DNA of 64,000 nucleotides from Natronosalvus halobius (GCF_024138145.1 NZ_CP099997.1:1240001-1304000), one strand, 5' to 3'. Shown: positions 34,913 through 43,075, numbered from the stretch's first letter. Translations and numbers: made by a program. The notes: generated by a model from the letters alone, not told the origin.

Positions 34913-35503
34913 CTAGCTGTACCGCTCTTCCTTCCACGGATCGGCCGTCTCGGAGTACCCCCGTCGTTCCCAGTACCCCAGTTCCGGTTCGGTCAGAAAC
35001 TCCACGCCGGTGACCCACTTCGCCCCCTTGTAGGCGTAGCGGTGTGGCGTCACGACTCGAAGCGGCCCACCGTGTTCGCGCGCGAGCGGTTCCCCGTCGA
35101 AGGCCCACGCGAAGAGGACCTCCTCGCGGAGACAGTTCTGGAGCGGGAGGTCCGTCGTGTAGTCGTCGAGGGCCGCGAACATGACGTGGCTCGCGTCGTC
35201 CGTCACCCCGGCGCGCTCGGCCAGGTCGGTGAAGGGCACCCCGGTGAACTCGCAGTCGAACTTGCTCCACCCGGTGACGCAGTGAAAGTCCTGGCGCTGG
35301 GTTTCGGCCGGCAGATCGCGAAACTCCTCCCACGTGAACGAGAGGGGGTTCTCGACGGCGCCGGTGACGGTAAACTCCCAGGTGTTGGGGTCCCACGGCG
35401 GCGTCTCGCCCTTCGAGAGGACCGGAAACTTCGACGTCTCGCGCTGTCCGGGCGGCAACCGTTCGTCGCCGAACTCCTGATAGAGATTCGTGACGTCCTT
35501 CAT
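34913..35503 (-). CDS. Sulfite oxidase-like molybdopterin oxidoreductase
   Basis: Protein of 196 residues with the oxidoreductase molybdopterin-binding domain of the YedY/MsrP group. The molybdenum-ligating Cys is C75 in DFHCVTGWSKF. Other conserved parts are WEFTVTGAVENPLSFTWEEF, PLRVVTPHRYAYKGAKWV and GYWERRGYSETADPWKEERY. The ATG at 35503 is chosen (MKDVTNLYQEFGDERLPPG). No Tat signal is present, so it is likely cytosolic, unlike bacterial MsrP. It is convergent with the ABC permease (1 nt between stops). Confidence 0.93.
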   Translation of the reverse strand: MKDVTNLYQEFGDERLPPGQRETSKFPVLSKGETPPWDPNTWEFTVTGAVENPLSFTWEEFRDLPAETQRQDFHCVTGWSKFDCEFTGVPFTDLAERAGVTDDASHVMFAALDDYTTDLPLQNCLREEVLFAWAFDGEPLAREHGGPLRVVTPHRYAYKGAKWVTGVEFLTEPELGYWERRGYSETADPWKEERYS

Positions 35504-35640
35504 CGTCGACTCGTCCGTGCGGGACGACCGTAACCGTACCGTTCGATGTCGAGAGGGCGCTCTGTTTCGCACAATAAATCCGAGATTCCCCGCCCGTTGA
35601 CCCGTGTGAAATCGGATGGAACGAACGTTCGAGGGACCCA

Positions 35641-35660
35641 ATCCCTCGGTACCGAGGGAT
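35641..35660. promoter_or_regulatory. Perfect 20-bp palindrome upstream of TATA box
   Basis: ATCCCTCGGTACCGAGGGAT, its own reverse complement across all 20 bp. It ends 5 bp before the TATA box CTTTATAA (35666-35673) of the small membrane protein gene at 35705. This is the expected place for an activator or a repressor acting on BRE/TATA recognition. It is also 138 bp upstream of the divergent sulfite-oxidase-like gene. Confidence 0.65.
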
Positions 35661-35665
35661 ACGCG

Positions 35666-35673
35666 CTTTATAA
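35666..35673 (+). promoter_or_regulatory. TATA box for small membrane protein
   Basis: CTTTATAA, 31 nt in front of the ATG at 35705 and flanked upstream by the 20-bp palindrome. The spacing suggests a leaderless or nearly leaderless mRNA. Confidence 0.7.
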
Positions 35674-35704
35674 CCAATACGGGCGTGGGCGATGGGTCTA
35701 TCGC

Positions 35705-35998
35705 ATGGCGAGTACACAACGACTCACAGAGCGGGAGACGAGTGACGAGATGGAAAAGAAGGGATCCCAGGCCATGGGGCCTGCGTTTATGGCTGCAGCT
35801 GCATCAGTCGGCCTCTCGTGGTACTATTTCTTCGCGCGAGGAGACAAGGAGCGAGGACTCTTCGTCGGCCTCTGGCCGCCAACGATCCTGGCGTTCGCGA
35901 GCTACTTCAACCAGCGGAAAATGCGCCGTCAGATTGATATGCTGGCGAAGCCAGCCTCGTCGATCAAGAACACGCTCGAGTCGATGATGAGCAAGTAG
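35705..35998 (+). CDS. Small haloarchaeal membrane protein
   Basis: Protein of 97 residues that I do not recognise. A polar N-terminus (MASTQRLTERETSDEMEKKG) is followed by two membrane segments (about 25-42, GPAFMAAAASVGLSWYYFFA, and 50-66, LFVGLWPPTILAFASYF) joined by a short charged loop. A basic amphipathic tail with MRRQIDMLAKPASSIKNTLE follows. The ATG at 35705 fits a TATA box at 35666-35673. The gene is solitary, with a perfect palindrome in its promoter, so it is probably regulated. Confidence 0.8.
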   Translation: MASTQRLTERETSDEMEKKGSQAMGPAFMAAAASVGLSWYYFFARGDKERGLFVGLWPPTILAFASYFNQRKMRRQIDMLAKPASSIKNTLESMMSK

Positions 35999-36104
35999 CG
36001 GGCATCACCGTTTCTGACGAACTCATTTTCCACCCGCTATATCGTCGCGAGCGACTGCACCGTGGTCGTCTATTCCGTGGTCGTCCATTCCTGCCCCCGT
36101 CAAT

Positions 36105-36112
36105 CTTAAATA
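36105..36112 (+). promoter_or_regulatory. TATA box for RHH gene
   Basis: CTTAAATA, 24 nt before the ATG at 36137, a spacing typical of leaderless haloarchaeal genes. Confidence 0.6.
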
Positions 36113-36136
36113 CCCCCTCACCGAAACCCGAATCAG

Positions 36137-36349
36137 ATGCCGAAAGTAGAGATCACGATACCGGAACATCTCGAGATGCAGATCGCGCAGATGGTGGAAC
36201 GCGGCGAGTTCGTCAACCGCGAAGAAGCGATCGAGGACCTGCTCTCGACGGGGATTAAGGCGTACAAGACGAGCGGCCCGATGGACGAGGACGAAACGGG
36301 CCTCGAGAACGACGGAATGATGGGCCACGACGACGAATACGTTTTCTGA
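36137..36349 (+). CDS. Ribbon-helix-helix (CopG-like) protein
   Basis: Protein of 70 residues. The N-terminal strand KVEITIPEHL is followed by the two helices AQMVERGEFVNREEAIEDLL, the RHH/CopG-like DNA-binding or dimerisation fold. The acidic C-terminus (MDEDETGLENDGMMGHDDEY) is unlike antitoxins with a toxin partner, and no toxin gene is adjacent. It is probably a small DNA-binding regulator. TATA box at 36105-36112. Confidence 0.85.
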   Translation: MPKVEITIPEHLEMQIAQMVERGEFVNREEAIEDLLSTGIKAYKTSGPMDEDETGLENDGMMGHDDEYVF

Positions 36350-36438
36350 CTCTCTCCGGTGGCTGTGGTGGCCTCCGACGCCGTTTTGATTTCTTCGACG
36401 GAGCGCTCGGACACGGCCGAGCTATGAGATTTTCTATG

Positions 36439-36480
36439 CTCAGCATGGCGTGCTCAGCGTGCCGTGCTCGGCGTGGCGTA
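36439..36480. repeat. 14-bp tandem repeat x3
   Basis: GCTCAGCATGGCGT, GCTCAGCGTGCCGT and GCTCGGCGTGGCGT follow one another in the spacer between the RHH gene and the convergent gene at 36571. Confidence 0.75.
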
Positions 36481-36524
36481 ATCGAGTGAAACGAGAGACT
36501 AGAGCGATGGCGAAACCGAGGATA

Positions 36525-36573
36525 GCGGTTAGCGGTTAGCGGTTAACTGTTAGCAGTTAGCAGTTAGCAGTTA
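36525..36573. repeat. 7-bp tandem repeat x7 ending in a stop codon
   Basis: Units GCGGTTA (3), ACTGTTA (1) and GCAGTTA (3). The TTA of the last unit (36571-36573) is the stop codon of the minus-strand gene that follows. Every unit contains TTA (TAA on the minus strand), and a period of 7 puts the TAA copies into all three frames. Confidence 0.85.
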
Positions 36574-36753
36574 GAACAGACCCATCGGGATCGCGAGGGT
36601 GATCGCGACGCCGATGACCATCACGACGAACCCGAACGCCGCATCACGCGGCGAAAAGGGGCTCATCGGTGCGGTCGTTCGCTCGTCCTCGAGGTCGTGG
36701 CCGACGGTGGCTCCCGAATCCTCGTCGTGGGTGGGTTCCGTCTCGTCTGTCAT
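36571..36753 (-). CDS. Single-pass small membrane protein, DUF7550-like
   Basis: Protein of 60 residues, ATG at 36753. The acidic N-terminal half (MTDETEPTHDEDSGATVGHD) includes the TTAPMSPFSPRDAAFGF segment. One membrane span follows (about 40-58, FVVMVIGVAITLAIPMGLF). Similar small haloarchaeal proteins are, as I recall, grouped as DUF7550. The function is unknown. Its stop codon lies inside the last unit of a 7-bp tandem repeat. The longer reading frame over the same bases to 37881 is a shadow of hisF. Confidence 0.75.
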   Translation of the reverse strand: MTDETEPTHDEDSGATVGHDLEDERTTAPMSPFSPRDAAFGFVVMVIGVAITLAIPMGLF

Positions 36754-36969
36754 ACGCGAGTGTTTCGGACTCGAGCACTTAAGCGCTACTAGACGACGAA
36801 CGAGGGGAGACAGATGGTGGACGGCAGACGACGGATGGCAGACGACAGACGGCCGACTACCGATGACTGGCCAGAACACACAACGGCTACACAATCTGAA
36901 AACGGCGCAGACGCGGGCACCTGCCGTGGTCGAAACCGTCAAACCCCGGTCGACCCAACCTCGAGACAG

Positions 36970-37782
36970 ATGCTCACCAAGCGTATTATCCCGTGTATCG
37001 ACGTCGACGTCGACGACGACGGGAACCCGGCGGTATACACCGGCGTTCACTTCGAGGACCTCGAGTACACCGGCGACCCCGTCGAGATGGCTCGCGCGTA
37101 CAACGAGGCCGGGGCCGACGAGTTCGTCTTCCTCGACATTACCGCTTCCGCCGAGGGCCGCGAGACCATGCTCTCGGTCGTCGAGCGAGTCGCCGACGAG
37201 GTGTTCATCCCGCTGACCGTCGGCGGCGGCATCCGAACCGTCGACGACATCAAGGAGACCCTGCGCGCGGGAGCGGACAAGGTCTCGATCACCACGGGTG
37301 CCCTGGAGCGCCCGGAGCTCATCAACGAGGGTGCCCGCGCGTTCGGCAGCCAGTGCATCGTCATCAGCGTCGACGCACGGCGACGGTTCGACGAGGGCGG
37401 CGAACACTACGTCGACCTCGACGGCGAGTCCTGCTGGTTCGAGTGCACGAAGAAGGGCGGCCGCGAAGGGACCGGCATCGACGTCGTCGAGTGGGCCCAG
37501 GAGGCCGAGTCCCGAGGTGCCGGCGAACTGTTCGTCAACTCCATCGACGCCGACGGGACGAAAGACGGCTACGACGTCCCGCTCATGCGCGCGGTCTCGG
37601 ACGCGGTCAACACGCCGGTCATCGCCTCCTCGGGCTGTGGCGGCCCGGAGGACATGTACGAGGTATTCACCGAGGCGGACGCCGACGCCGGCCTGGCGGC
37701 CTCCATCTTCCACTTTGGGGAGTACTCGATCGAAGAGGTCAAGCGCTACCTCGACGAGCGTGACGTGCCAGTCAGGCTGTGA
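36970..37782 (+). CDS. hisF: Imidazole glycerol phosphate synthase subunit HisF
   Basis: Cyclase subunit of 270 residues in histidine biosynthesis. With HisH it forms imidazole glycerol phosphate and AICAR from PRFAR and glutamine. The TIM-barrel landmarks are [15 protein letters not shown] (first catalytic Asp), [24 protein letters not shown] (phosphate site), VISVDARRR with the second catalytic Asp, and [17 protein letters not shown]. The ATG at 36970 starts directly with [11 protein letters not shown]. It stands alone; no other his biosynthesis gene with clear identity is near, although a HisG-like orphan lies at 48715. Confidence 0.97.
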   Translation: MLTKRIIPCIDVDVDDDGNPAVYTGVHFEDLEYTGDPVEMARAYNEAGADEFVFLDITASAEGRETMLSVVERVADEVFIPLTVGGGIRTVDDIKETLRAGADKVSITTGALERPELINEGARAFGSQCIVISVDARRRFDEGGEHYVDLDGESCWFECTKKGGREGTGIDVVEWAQEAESRGAGELFVNSIDADGTKDGYDVPLMRAVSDAVNTPVIASSGCGGPEDMYEVFTEADADAGLAASIFHFGEYSIEEVKRYLDERDVPVRL

Positions 37783-38085
37783 CTGGCCAGGCCGTGACCG
37801 CTCGCCGTTCCCGCTCTTGCTCCCATTACTAAGCGGGCGCGTTCGACCGAAGCTCGCGTTTGATGTCTCCAAGCGGCGCACTCGTTGCGTCAGTGCCTCG
37901 AGTTGGCCGATCCAGGACGGCCGATGCCGTTCGCACTACTCGCACAGTTCGTGGACTCGCTCGGTTCGCGCTACACGAGACGTGCGATGGGCGACTCACG
38001 GCTGACCACGGGACCACGGGACCACGGGACCACGGACGACGTGCTACCCGTTCGTCACACCAGGCTGAGAACAGCAACTCGATCC
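37783..38085. other. Intergenic region between hisF and rpoL ends
   Basis: A 303-nt convergent spacer. It contains an 8-bp tandem repeat (ACCACGGG, four units at 38005-38036, the last one ACCACGGA). No gene, RNA or clear hairpin is seen. Confidence 0.5.
38005..38036. repeat. 8-bp tandem repeat ACCACGGG x4
   Basis: Three identical units followed by ACCACGGA, in the spacer between the converging hisF and rpoL genes. Confidence 0.7.
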
Positions 38086-38370
38086 TCAAATAGCCGCCTC
38101 GAACGCGTCGCGGAACGCCGCCGTCTTCGACCGAACGTCGCCGGCAGCCTCCTCGAGCGCGTCGAGCGGTTCGACGCCACCCTCAGTCTTGACCGTCAGG
38201 ATGGGATCCGTCTGACCGCCCGACTGCTCGGGATTCATGTCGTACGTTGCCGCGCTCACGTCGTCGTGCTCGAGCAACGCACCCTTGAGCACGTTCATGA
38301 ACGTGTGATCCTCGCCGACGATTTCGATCGAGAGCTCGTTCTCGCTACTCTCGGTGACCCGCAGTTCCAT
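38086..38370 (-). CDS. rpoL: DNA-directed RNA polymerase subunit L
   Basis: Archaeal Rpo11 (RpoL) of 94 residues, which pairs with Rpo3 (subunit D) in the polymerase assembly platform. Motifs are [40 protein letters not shown] and [20 protein letters not shown]. The ATG at 38370 is used because the longer frame adds 30 residues without family similarity and runs into the rhomboid promoter. It is monocistronic. Confidence 0.95.
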   Translation of the reverse strand: MELRVTESSENELSIEIVGEDHTFMNVLKGALLEHDDVSAATYDMNPEQSGGQTDPILTVKTEGGVEPLDALEEAAGDVRSKTAAFRDAFEAAI

Positions 38371-38524
38371 GTCCCACTCTCCGGCCGTTGGCCGCTTGTA
38401 CCTTTCGAAGCCGCTGGCGTCCAGCGCTCGTTCGGGGTCGTCGTCGGCTCCCCTCGTCACATACCGAACGACGCACGACCCTAGAGAGGGAAATCCCTAT
38501 ACTGCTCCCCCCTTACCAGCAGGT

Positions 38525-40348
38525 ATGAACTGGTTGACGACCGGACTCACCGCACTCGTCGTCCTGACGGTGCTCTGCTCGCTGTTCGTCGTCAGCCGAC
38601 TCGACCCGAGAGAGCGCCGCTGGCGGGACGTCCTCGAGGACCGGTTCGTCCTCGGCGTGCCGTGGGGAACGCTGGTCGTCGTCGGCTTCGTGATCGCCGT
38701 CTACCTCTTCGTCCAGGACGGGATCACCGACTTCGACAACCCCGTCGTGACGCCGTTTCGCGCCTGGTCGTTTTTCTACCCGCTGGGCATCCTCACCGCC
38801 CCGTTCGCCCACGCCTACCCGGGCCACCTCACGGGGAACCTCATCGGCACCATCGTCGTGGCGCCTATCGCCGAGTACGCGTGGGGGCACTACGCGAACG
38901 GGAGCCGGAACAGAACCGTCGAGTCGAACTCGAACACGTCGAGCGGTCTCGCCTCGAGTCTCCTGACGAACCCGTGGCTTCGCGCGCTCGTCGTCTTCCC
39001 CGCGGGCGTCCTCGCCGTCGGCGTGATCACCGGCCTCTTCGCGCTGGGCCCGGTCATCGGCTTCTCGGGCGTCGTCTTCGCCTTCGCGGGCTTCGCGATC
39101 GTTCGGTACCCCATCGTCACGCTCATCGGCGCCATCGGCGTCCACGGCACCCTGTCGACGATTTACGGCGCCCTCCAGCGGCCGATCGGGTGGTACGTCG
39201 TCCAACCCCGGCCGCCGGCGGCCCCGTGGTGGGCGTCGACGGCCATCCAGGGCCACGCCCTCGGATTCTTCGTCGGCCTCGTCGTCGCACTCGTGATTTT
39301 CGACCGCCGGGACGACGGCTACCGGCCGGACCCGCTCGCGATCTGGCTCGCCGTCCTCATCTACGGCTTCTCGAAGTCGCTCTGGGCGATTTACTGGTTC
39401 GACGGCGCGAACCGGTACGTCCTGTTCCGGGGCCCCGGCGTCGTAGTCGTCATCGCGCTCGCGCTCGTGATCACCGTTGCGGTGACCGGCTCTCAGCGCT
39501 CGATTCTCCCCGCTCGCCTCGAGCGCCGACTCTCGCGGCCAACCGCGCCGATACTCGAGGATGGCGGCCTTCTCTCCCGATTGTTCGCGAACGACGCGGC
39601 GACCAGCGATCGACTCCGCGAACTCGTCGCGCAACCGAAATCCCGAGTCCCGTCGCTCGCGAGTACTTCACGCCAGTACGCGGCAGTCGTGGTCGTCTTC
39701 GTCGTCCTCGCGGCGATTTGTGGGCCAGCGATTCCGGTCAACCTGTTCGTCCTGGATGGAGACGACGCGGGCTCGACGGAGGGCACGCTCACCGTCGAAG
39801 ATTATTCGATCACGTACGCCGAGAAGGCGCAGAACCCGATCGCCTCCGTCGTCGACCTCGAGGCCTTCGACGCGGGCGGGGTCGAGGGCAGCGGCGTGAT
39901 CGTCTCGAGCCCCAACCGTCACATCTGGTCGGAGTCGGTCTCTGTCCAGCGGCTGGCCTTTAGCGGCTCGGAAACCGTCCACGTCGGCGGTCCCGGCTGG
40001 CGGGAGTCGATTACGGCCACTCGCGCAGGGTGGACCCCCGTGGGGAACGACACCGTCTACCAGGTCTGGCTCGAGCACGACGACCGGCGGGTGCTCGCTC
40101 ACGCCTCGGAGCCATCGACCGCCAACGCCCGAATCGACGGCAAGAACGTCACGATTGCACCCGCCGACGGCGCGTTCGTCCTCGAGGTCAGCGCGAACGC
40201 ATCCGCCGACCCGACCAGGGCAGAGGTTCCGGCCGCCGACGAGTCGGTCGCGGTCGACGGCCTGGAGTTCACTCGTGTCAGAAACGATCTGTTCGTGACC
40301 ACCGGCGAGACGACGGTCCAGATCGCGAGCAAGGAGACATACAACTGA
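38525..40348 (+). CDS. Rhomboid intramembrane serine protease with C-terminal domain
   Basis: Protein of 607 residues. The rhomboid core has HLTGN (His101, Asn105), the catalytic GFSG (Ser181) and the His244 of IQGHALGFFVGL. The core is followed by further membrane segments (to about 370), a polar linker, another membrane segment (about 445, AAVVVVFVVLAAICGPAIPV) and a ~160-residue beta-rich domain (GTLTVEDYSITYAEKAQNPI) that is probably outside the cell. Rhomboids cut membrane helices, and the ectodomain may select substrates. The ATG at 38525 gives MNWLTTGLTALVVLTVL as the first span. It is divergent from rpoL. Confidence 0.92.
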   Translation: MNWLTTGLTALVVLTVLCSLFVVSRLDPRERRWRDVLEDRFVLGVPWGTLVVVGFVIAVYLFVQDGITDFDNPVVTPFRAWSFFYPLGILTAPFAHAYPGHLTGNLIGTIVVAPIAEYAWGHYANGSRNRTVESNSNTSSGLASSLLTNPWLRALVVFPAGVLAVGVITGLFALGPVIGFSGVVFAFAGFAIVRYPIVTLIGAIGVHGTLSTIYGALQRPIGWYVVQPRPPAAPWWASTAIQGHALGFFVGLVVALVIFDRRDDGYRPDPLAIWLAVLIYGFSKSLWAIYWFDGANRYVLFRGPGVVVVIALALVITVAVTGSQRSILPARLERRLSRPTAPILEDGGLLSRLFANDAATSDRLRELVAQPKSRVPSLASTSRQYAAVVVVFVVLAAICGPAIPVNLFVLDGDDAGSTEGTLTVEDYSITYAEKAQNPIASVVDLEAFDAGGVEGSGVIVSSPNRHIWSESVSVQRLAFSGSETVHVGGPGWRESITATRAGWTPVGNDTVYQVWLEHDDRRVLAHASEPSTANARIDGKNVTIAPADGAFVLEVSANASADPTRAEVPAADESVAVDGLEFTRVRNDLFVTTGETTVQIASKETYN

Positions 40349-40366
40349 CCGCGATCCGAACTCGAA

Positions 40367-41065
40367 CTACGACCGCGACTCCCTCTCCCGCCACTCGACC
40401 CGAAACACCTCGGCCTCGAGCATCGCCCGCTCGCGGTCGTGGAAGGCGAATCGGTGGTCGATCGGGAACTCGGCTTCGAATGCGTGGGTGACGGTGCCGC
40501 CCTCGTCGGCCGCGAACGATTCGACGAATTCCTGGCTCCCCTCGTTGTGAATGGTGTAGGAGACGTCGGCCAGATCTGCAGCGGCCTCGAGGAAACTCCG
40601 GTCGGCGTGGCGGTTACCCCGTTGTGCACCGAACGGCGGGTTCGAGAGAACGGTGACTGGCGCGGAGAGTCTCTCCCGTTCGAACGGAAGCCGAGACACG
40701 TCGGCGCGAAACCACTCGTAGCCCGAACTCGGTCCGACGATCGAGGTTGCTCCGACCTCGCGGGCCACCTCGTCGACGCGCCCCTGATTGCGTCTCGCCT
40801 GGACCAGGGCGGCGGCGTCGACGTCGACCCCGACGACCCTGTCGGGGGCGTACTGGCCCGCAGCCAGCGCCAGCATTCCCGTTCCAGTTCCGAGGTCGAG
40901 GACCGTCGCGCCAGTCAGGTCGCCGTGAACGGCGGCGAGGTGACTGAGGTGCGCGGCGAGCTCTGTGGGCGTGAGGTACTGCTCGAGGTCGATATCGGGA
41001 CTGGGAAAATCGGCAACTGATTCGAGAACACGGGCGAGTTGTCGGCGGGAGAGCCCCGAGGGCAT
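40367..41065 (-). CDS. METTL5-like RNA N6-adenine methyltransferase
   Basis: SAM-dependent methylase of 232 residues. The N-terminus has EQYLTPTELAAHL as in archaeal METTL5-family enzymes. The SAM site is TVLDLGTGTGMLALAA (about 55-70) and GVDVDAAAL. The catalytic NPPF motif at about 140 (VLSNPPFGAQRG) identifies an N6-adenine type. Eukaryotic METTL5 modifies 18S rRNA; the archaeal target is presumably rRNA too (inference). It follows the unknown gene at 41069 with only 3 nt between, so they are one operon. Confidence 0.9.
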   Translation of the reverse strand: MPSGLSRRQLARVLESVADFPSPDIDLEQYLTPTELAAHLSHLAAVHGDLTGATVLDLGTGTGMLALAAGQYAPDRVVGVDVDAAALVQARRNQGRVDEVAREVGATSIVGPSSGYEWFRADVSRLPFERERLSAPVTVLSNPPFGAQRGNRHADRSFLEAAADLADVSYTIHNEGSQEFVESFAADEGGTVTHAFEAEFPIDHRFAFHDRERAMLEAEVFRVEWRERESRS

Positions 41066-41068
41066 CGC

Positions 41069-41476
41069 CTACGCTTCGCGGTCGAGGGTAATGGGTGCGT
41101 CGAGTTCGAACGAGAGCCCTTCTCGGTCGGCCCGTTCGGCACAGGCCTCGAGCGCGGGACGGACCTTCTCGGCGTTCGCGACGTCGTCGCAATCGACGGT
41201 CACGGTGCCGACGCCGAGGAACGCGCCGGCGCGAACGTAGCTTCGAACTCGATCGATTTCGGCCTGCGTATCGAGCGAACAGTCCTCCGCGAAACAGGCG
41301 TCGACCGTCAGCCCGGCCGGGAAGAGGTCGTTTCGCGTGAACTCGCGCTTGAGGTCGCGCAGGTACTCGGGGGCCGTCGAGTCGAGATCAGAGGCGTCGA
41401 GCGCCACGGGAGTGACGTCGGTCGGCCGACAGCGATCGATCGTTCGCTCGAACTGGGGTGACGATGTCGTGCTCAT
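41069..41476 (-). CDS. Uncharacterised protein upstream of METTL5-like gene
   Basis: Protein of 135 residues that I do not recognise. It has no membrane span. The middle contains ARG-rich and Cys-bearing parts (VDACFAEDCSLDTQAEIDRV), followed by YVRAGAFLGVGTVTVDCDDV and a terminal helix (RPALEACAERADREGLSFEL). It is translationally adjacent to the methylase gene (3 nt), so it may act with it or with its RNA target. The start at 41476 (MSTTSSPQFERTIDR) fits a TATA-like ACTATTTG about 30 nt upstream on the minus strand. Confidence 0.72.
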   Translation of the reverse strand: MSTTSSPQFERTIDRCRPTDVTPVALDASDLDSTAPEYLRDLKREFTRNDLFPAGLTVDACFAEDCSLDTQAEIDRVRSYVRAGAFLGVGTVTVDCDDVANAEKVRPALEACAERADREGLSFELDAPITLDREA

Positions 41477-41649
41477 ACGACAGCATACACAGGCCGCATA
41501 CAAATAGTTTTCCAAATGCTCAGTAGTAATACAACTCGGAGGCAAACGACTGTCGTTCGCCGTGCGCGCCAGTACCAATGCCAGTGCTGGTGGCAGTGCC
41601 AGTGGATCGAGAACATACACTTAAGATAGCTGCCTGTCATTCCGTAGCC

Positions 41650-41820
41650 ATGGACGACTGCCCACGGTGCCAGGCTCCACTCGAGCGGCTCACGCTGGGG
41701 GAGGTCACGACGACCGCGTGCAATCGGTGCGGATTCGCGGACGTACCCGTCGAACACGAGAGCCGAGAGATGGCGTTCGAATCCTGGCAGGACGCGTTCA
41801 ACCGCTTTTACGAAACCTGA
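41650..41820 (+). CDS. Zinc-ribbon microprotein, 56 aa
   Basis: Small protein with two CxxC pairs: CPRC at residues 4-7 and CNRC at about 24-27, a zinc ribbon of the TFIIB/CPxCG type. The C-terminal half is helical (REMAFESWQDAFNRFYET). The ATG at 41650 is preceded by a TATA-like ACTTAAGA about 30 nt upstream. Function unknown. It is divergent from the METTL5-like operon with about 170 nt between. Confidence 0.82.
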   Translation: MDDCPRCQAPLERLTLGEVTTTACNRCGFADVPVEHESREMAFESWQDAFNRFYET

Positions 41821-41880
41821 CGGTCGCTGACGGCCGTCGAGGTCAACGGGAAACGCTGTCGAAGAAAAATGTGATCCGGG

Positions 41881-41950
41881 AACCGGGAACCGGAAACCGG
41901 AAACCGAAAACCGAAAACTGAGAACTGAGAACTGAGAACTGGAAACCGAA
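41881..41950. repeat. 7-bp tandem repeat x10 downstream of salactin gene
   Basis: Ten 7-bp units drifting gradually from AACCGGG through AACCGGA, AACCGAA and AACTGAG back to AACCGAA. The array ends 4 bp before the stop codon of the actin gene (TTA at 41955-41957). Neighbouring units are more alike than distant ones, which points to growth by slippage. Confidence 0.85.
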
Positions 41951-41954
41951 CGAG

Positions 41955-42980
41955 TTACTCGCTCGCAGCCGTCGCTTCGGCTTCCTCTTCCTCGTAATCG
42001 ACGTCCTCGTCCGAACGAGCAGCGACGAGTCCACCGCGAGCGACGCTGTACAGCGGCTCGTCGGCGTGGCTCACGCCGCTGATCGAGAACGGAATCGCTG
42101 CGTCCTGGAGGTGGTCTCGGAACAGGGCCTCGAAGCCGTTGGGGCTCGATGTCCCGCCGGTGACGACCACGGGCACGTCGAGGCCTTCCTCGACGTCCTC
42201 GTCGTCCACTTCCTTGACGATGTTCTCGATGACGTAGTCCAGGAGGTTTTCGTAGTAGATCGAGAGCGCACCTTCGACGCCGCCGACGTCGGTCGTGAAG
42301 TCGAGTTCGAAGTTGTCCTCCTTGATCGAGGTGACCTTGTCGACCGGGGTGCCGGTCGCGCGGGCGGCCTGCTCGTCGATCCAGTCGCCACCGCGGGCGA
42401 CGGAGAACTTCATGACCGGGACTGCGTAGTACGCAAGACAGACGTTCGTCATCCCGGCGCCGAAACTGATGCCGAGGCCGGTGAAGTTGTTGTCCGCGAG
42501 TTCGGAGTAGATGACGGACATCCCCTCGTTGATCGGTTCGGCGTCGTAGCCGATGTCGTTGAGGAAGGACTCGATCGTCTTCTGGTGGTAGAGCGTCGAG
42601 AGATCGTCGTCGATCGGATCGGCGGGCGTCGAGAAGTAGAGTTTCTCGTCGGGATAGGACGGCTCGCCGACGACCTGCTCGATGATGAGTTTCATCATCG
42701 GAATCGCGCTCTTCTCGTCGGCCGAGAGGATGCCGTGTTTCATCGGCCGGCGAGTTTCTTTGTTGAAGATGTTCGCGAAGTTGAGTGCGTCGTCGCCGAC
42801 GACGTACACCTTGTCGTCCTTTCGGATGTGAAGGACTTCGCTTCGCGAGAGCATCTGCTCCGCCATGTCGGAGTATTCGATCTCCACGAAGGAGTTACGC
42901 TGCTGCACAAATACGGTATCGGAACCATCCTGCTGTGCCGACAGGATGTTCATTGTTCCAACGTCTAGGCCTTTGGCCAT
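41955..42980 (-). CDS. Salactin-type actin homologue
   Basis: Actin/HSP70-superfamily ATPase of 341 residues. The phosphate-1 loop is [14 protein letters not shown] at the N-terminus, phosphate-2 is [18 protein letters not shown] (about 168-185), and the adenosine loop is [17 protein letters not shown] (about 275-291). Together with [20 protein letters not shown] this agrees with the haloarchaeal actin homologue salactin described in Halobacterium salinarum, which forms dynamic polar filaments. Identification is from memory of that family. A C-terminal acidic tail ([18 protein letters not shown]) is present. TATA box TTTATAAT at 43003-43010 on the minus strand, 23-30 nt upstream: leaderless. 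The upstream gene encodes a membrane protein. Confidence 0.85.
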   Translation of the reverse strand: MAKGLDVGTMNILSAQQDGSDTVFVQQRNSFVEIEYSDMAEQMLSRSEVLHIRKDDKVYVVGDDALNFANIFNKETRRPMKHGILSADEKSAIPMMKLIIEQVVGEPSYPDEKLYFSTPADPIDDDLSTLYHQKTIESFLNDIGYDAEPINEGMSVIYSELADNNFTGLGISFGAGMTNVCLAYYAVPVMKFSVARGGDWIDEQAARATGTPVDKVTSIKEDNFELDFTTDVGGVEGALSIYYENLLDYVIENIVKEVDDEDVEEGLDVPVVVTGGTSSPNGFEALFRDHLQDAAIPFSISGVSHADEPLYSVARGGLVAARSDEDVDYEEEEAEATAASE

Positions 42981-43002
42981 GTTTCCTCAACTCCACTGAC
43001 GG

Positions 43003-43010
43003 ATTATAAA
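43003..43010 (-). promoter_or_regulatory. TATA box for salactin-type actin gene
   Basis: Read on the minus strand: TTTATAAT, about 27 nt upstream of the ATG at 42980. It shows that the actin gene has its own promoter inside the 95-nt gap to the membrane-protein gene. Confidence 0.75.
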
Positions 43011-43075
43011 TCTATGTACGTTTATTTCCGAGAAAGCTAGAGGTTATAAGTCCAATTACTCCATCGGCGAGTGCG

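Noticed and set aside
36754-37881. Upstream extension of the small membrane protein gene at 36571
   Set aside because: It is antisense to hisF; only the last 60 codons look like protein and have their own ATG at 36753.
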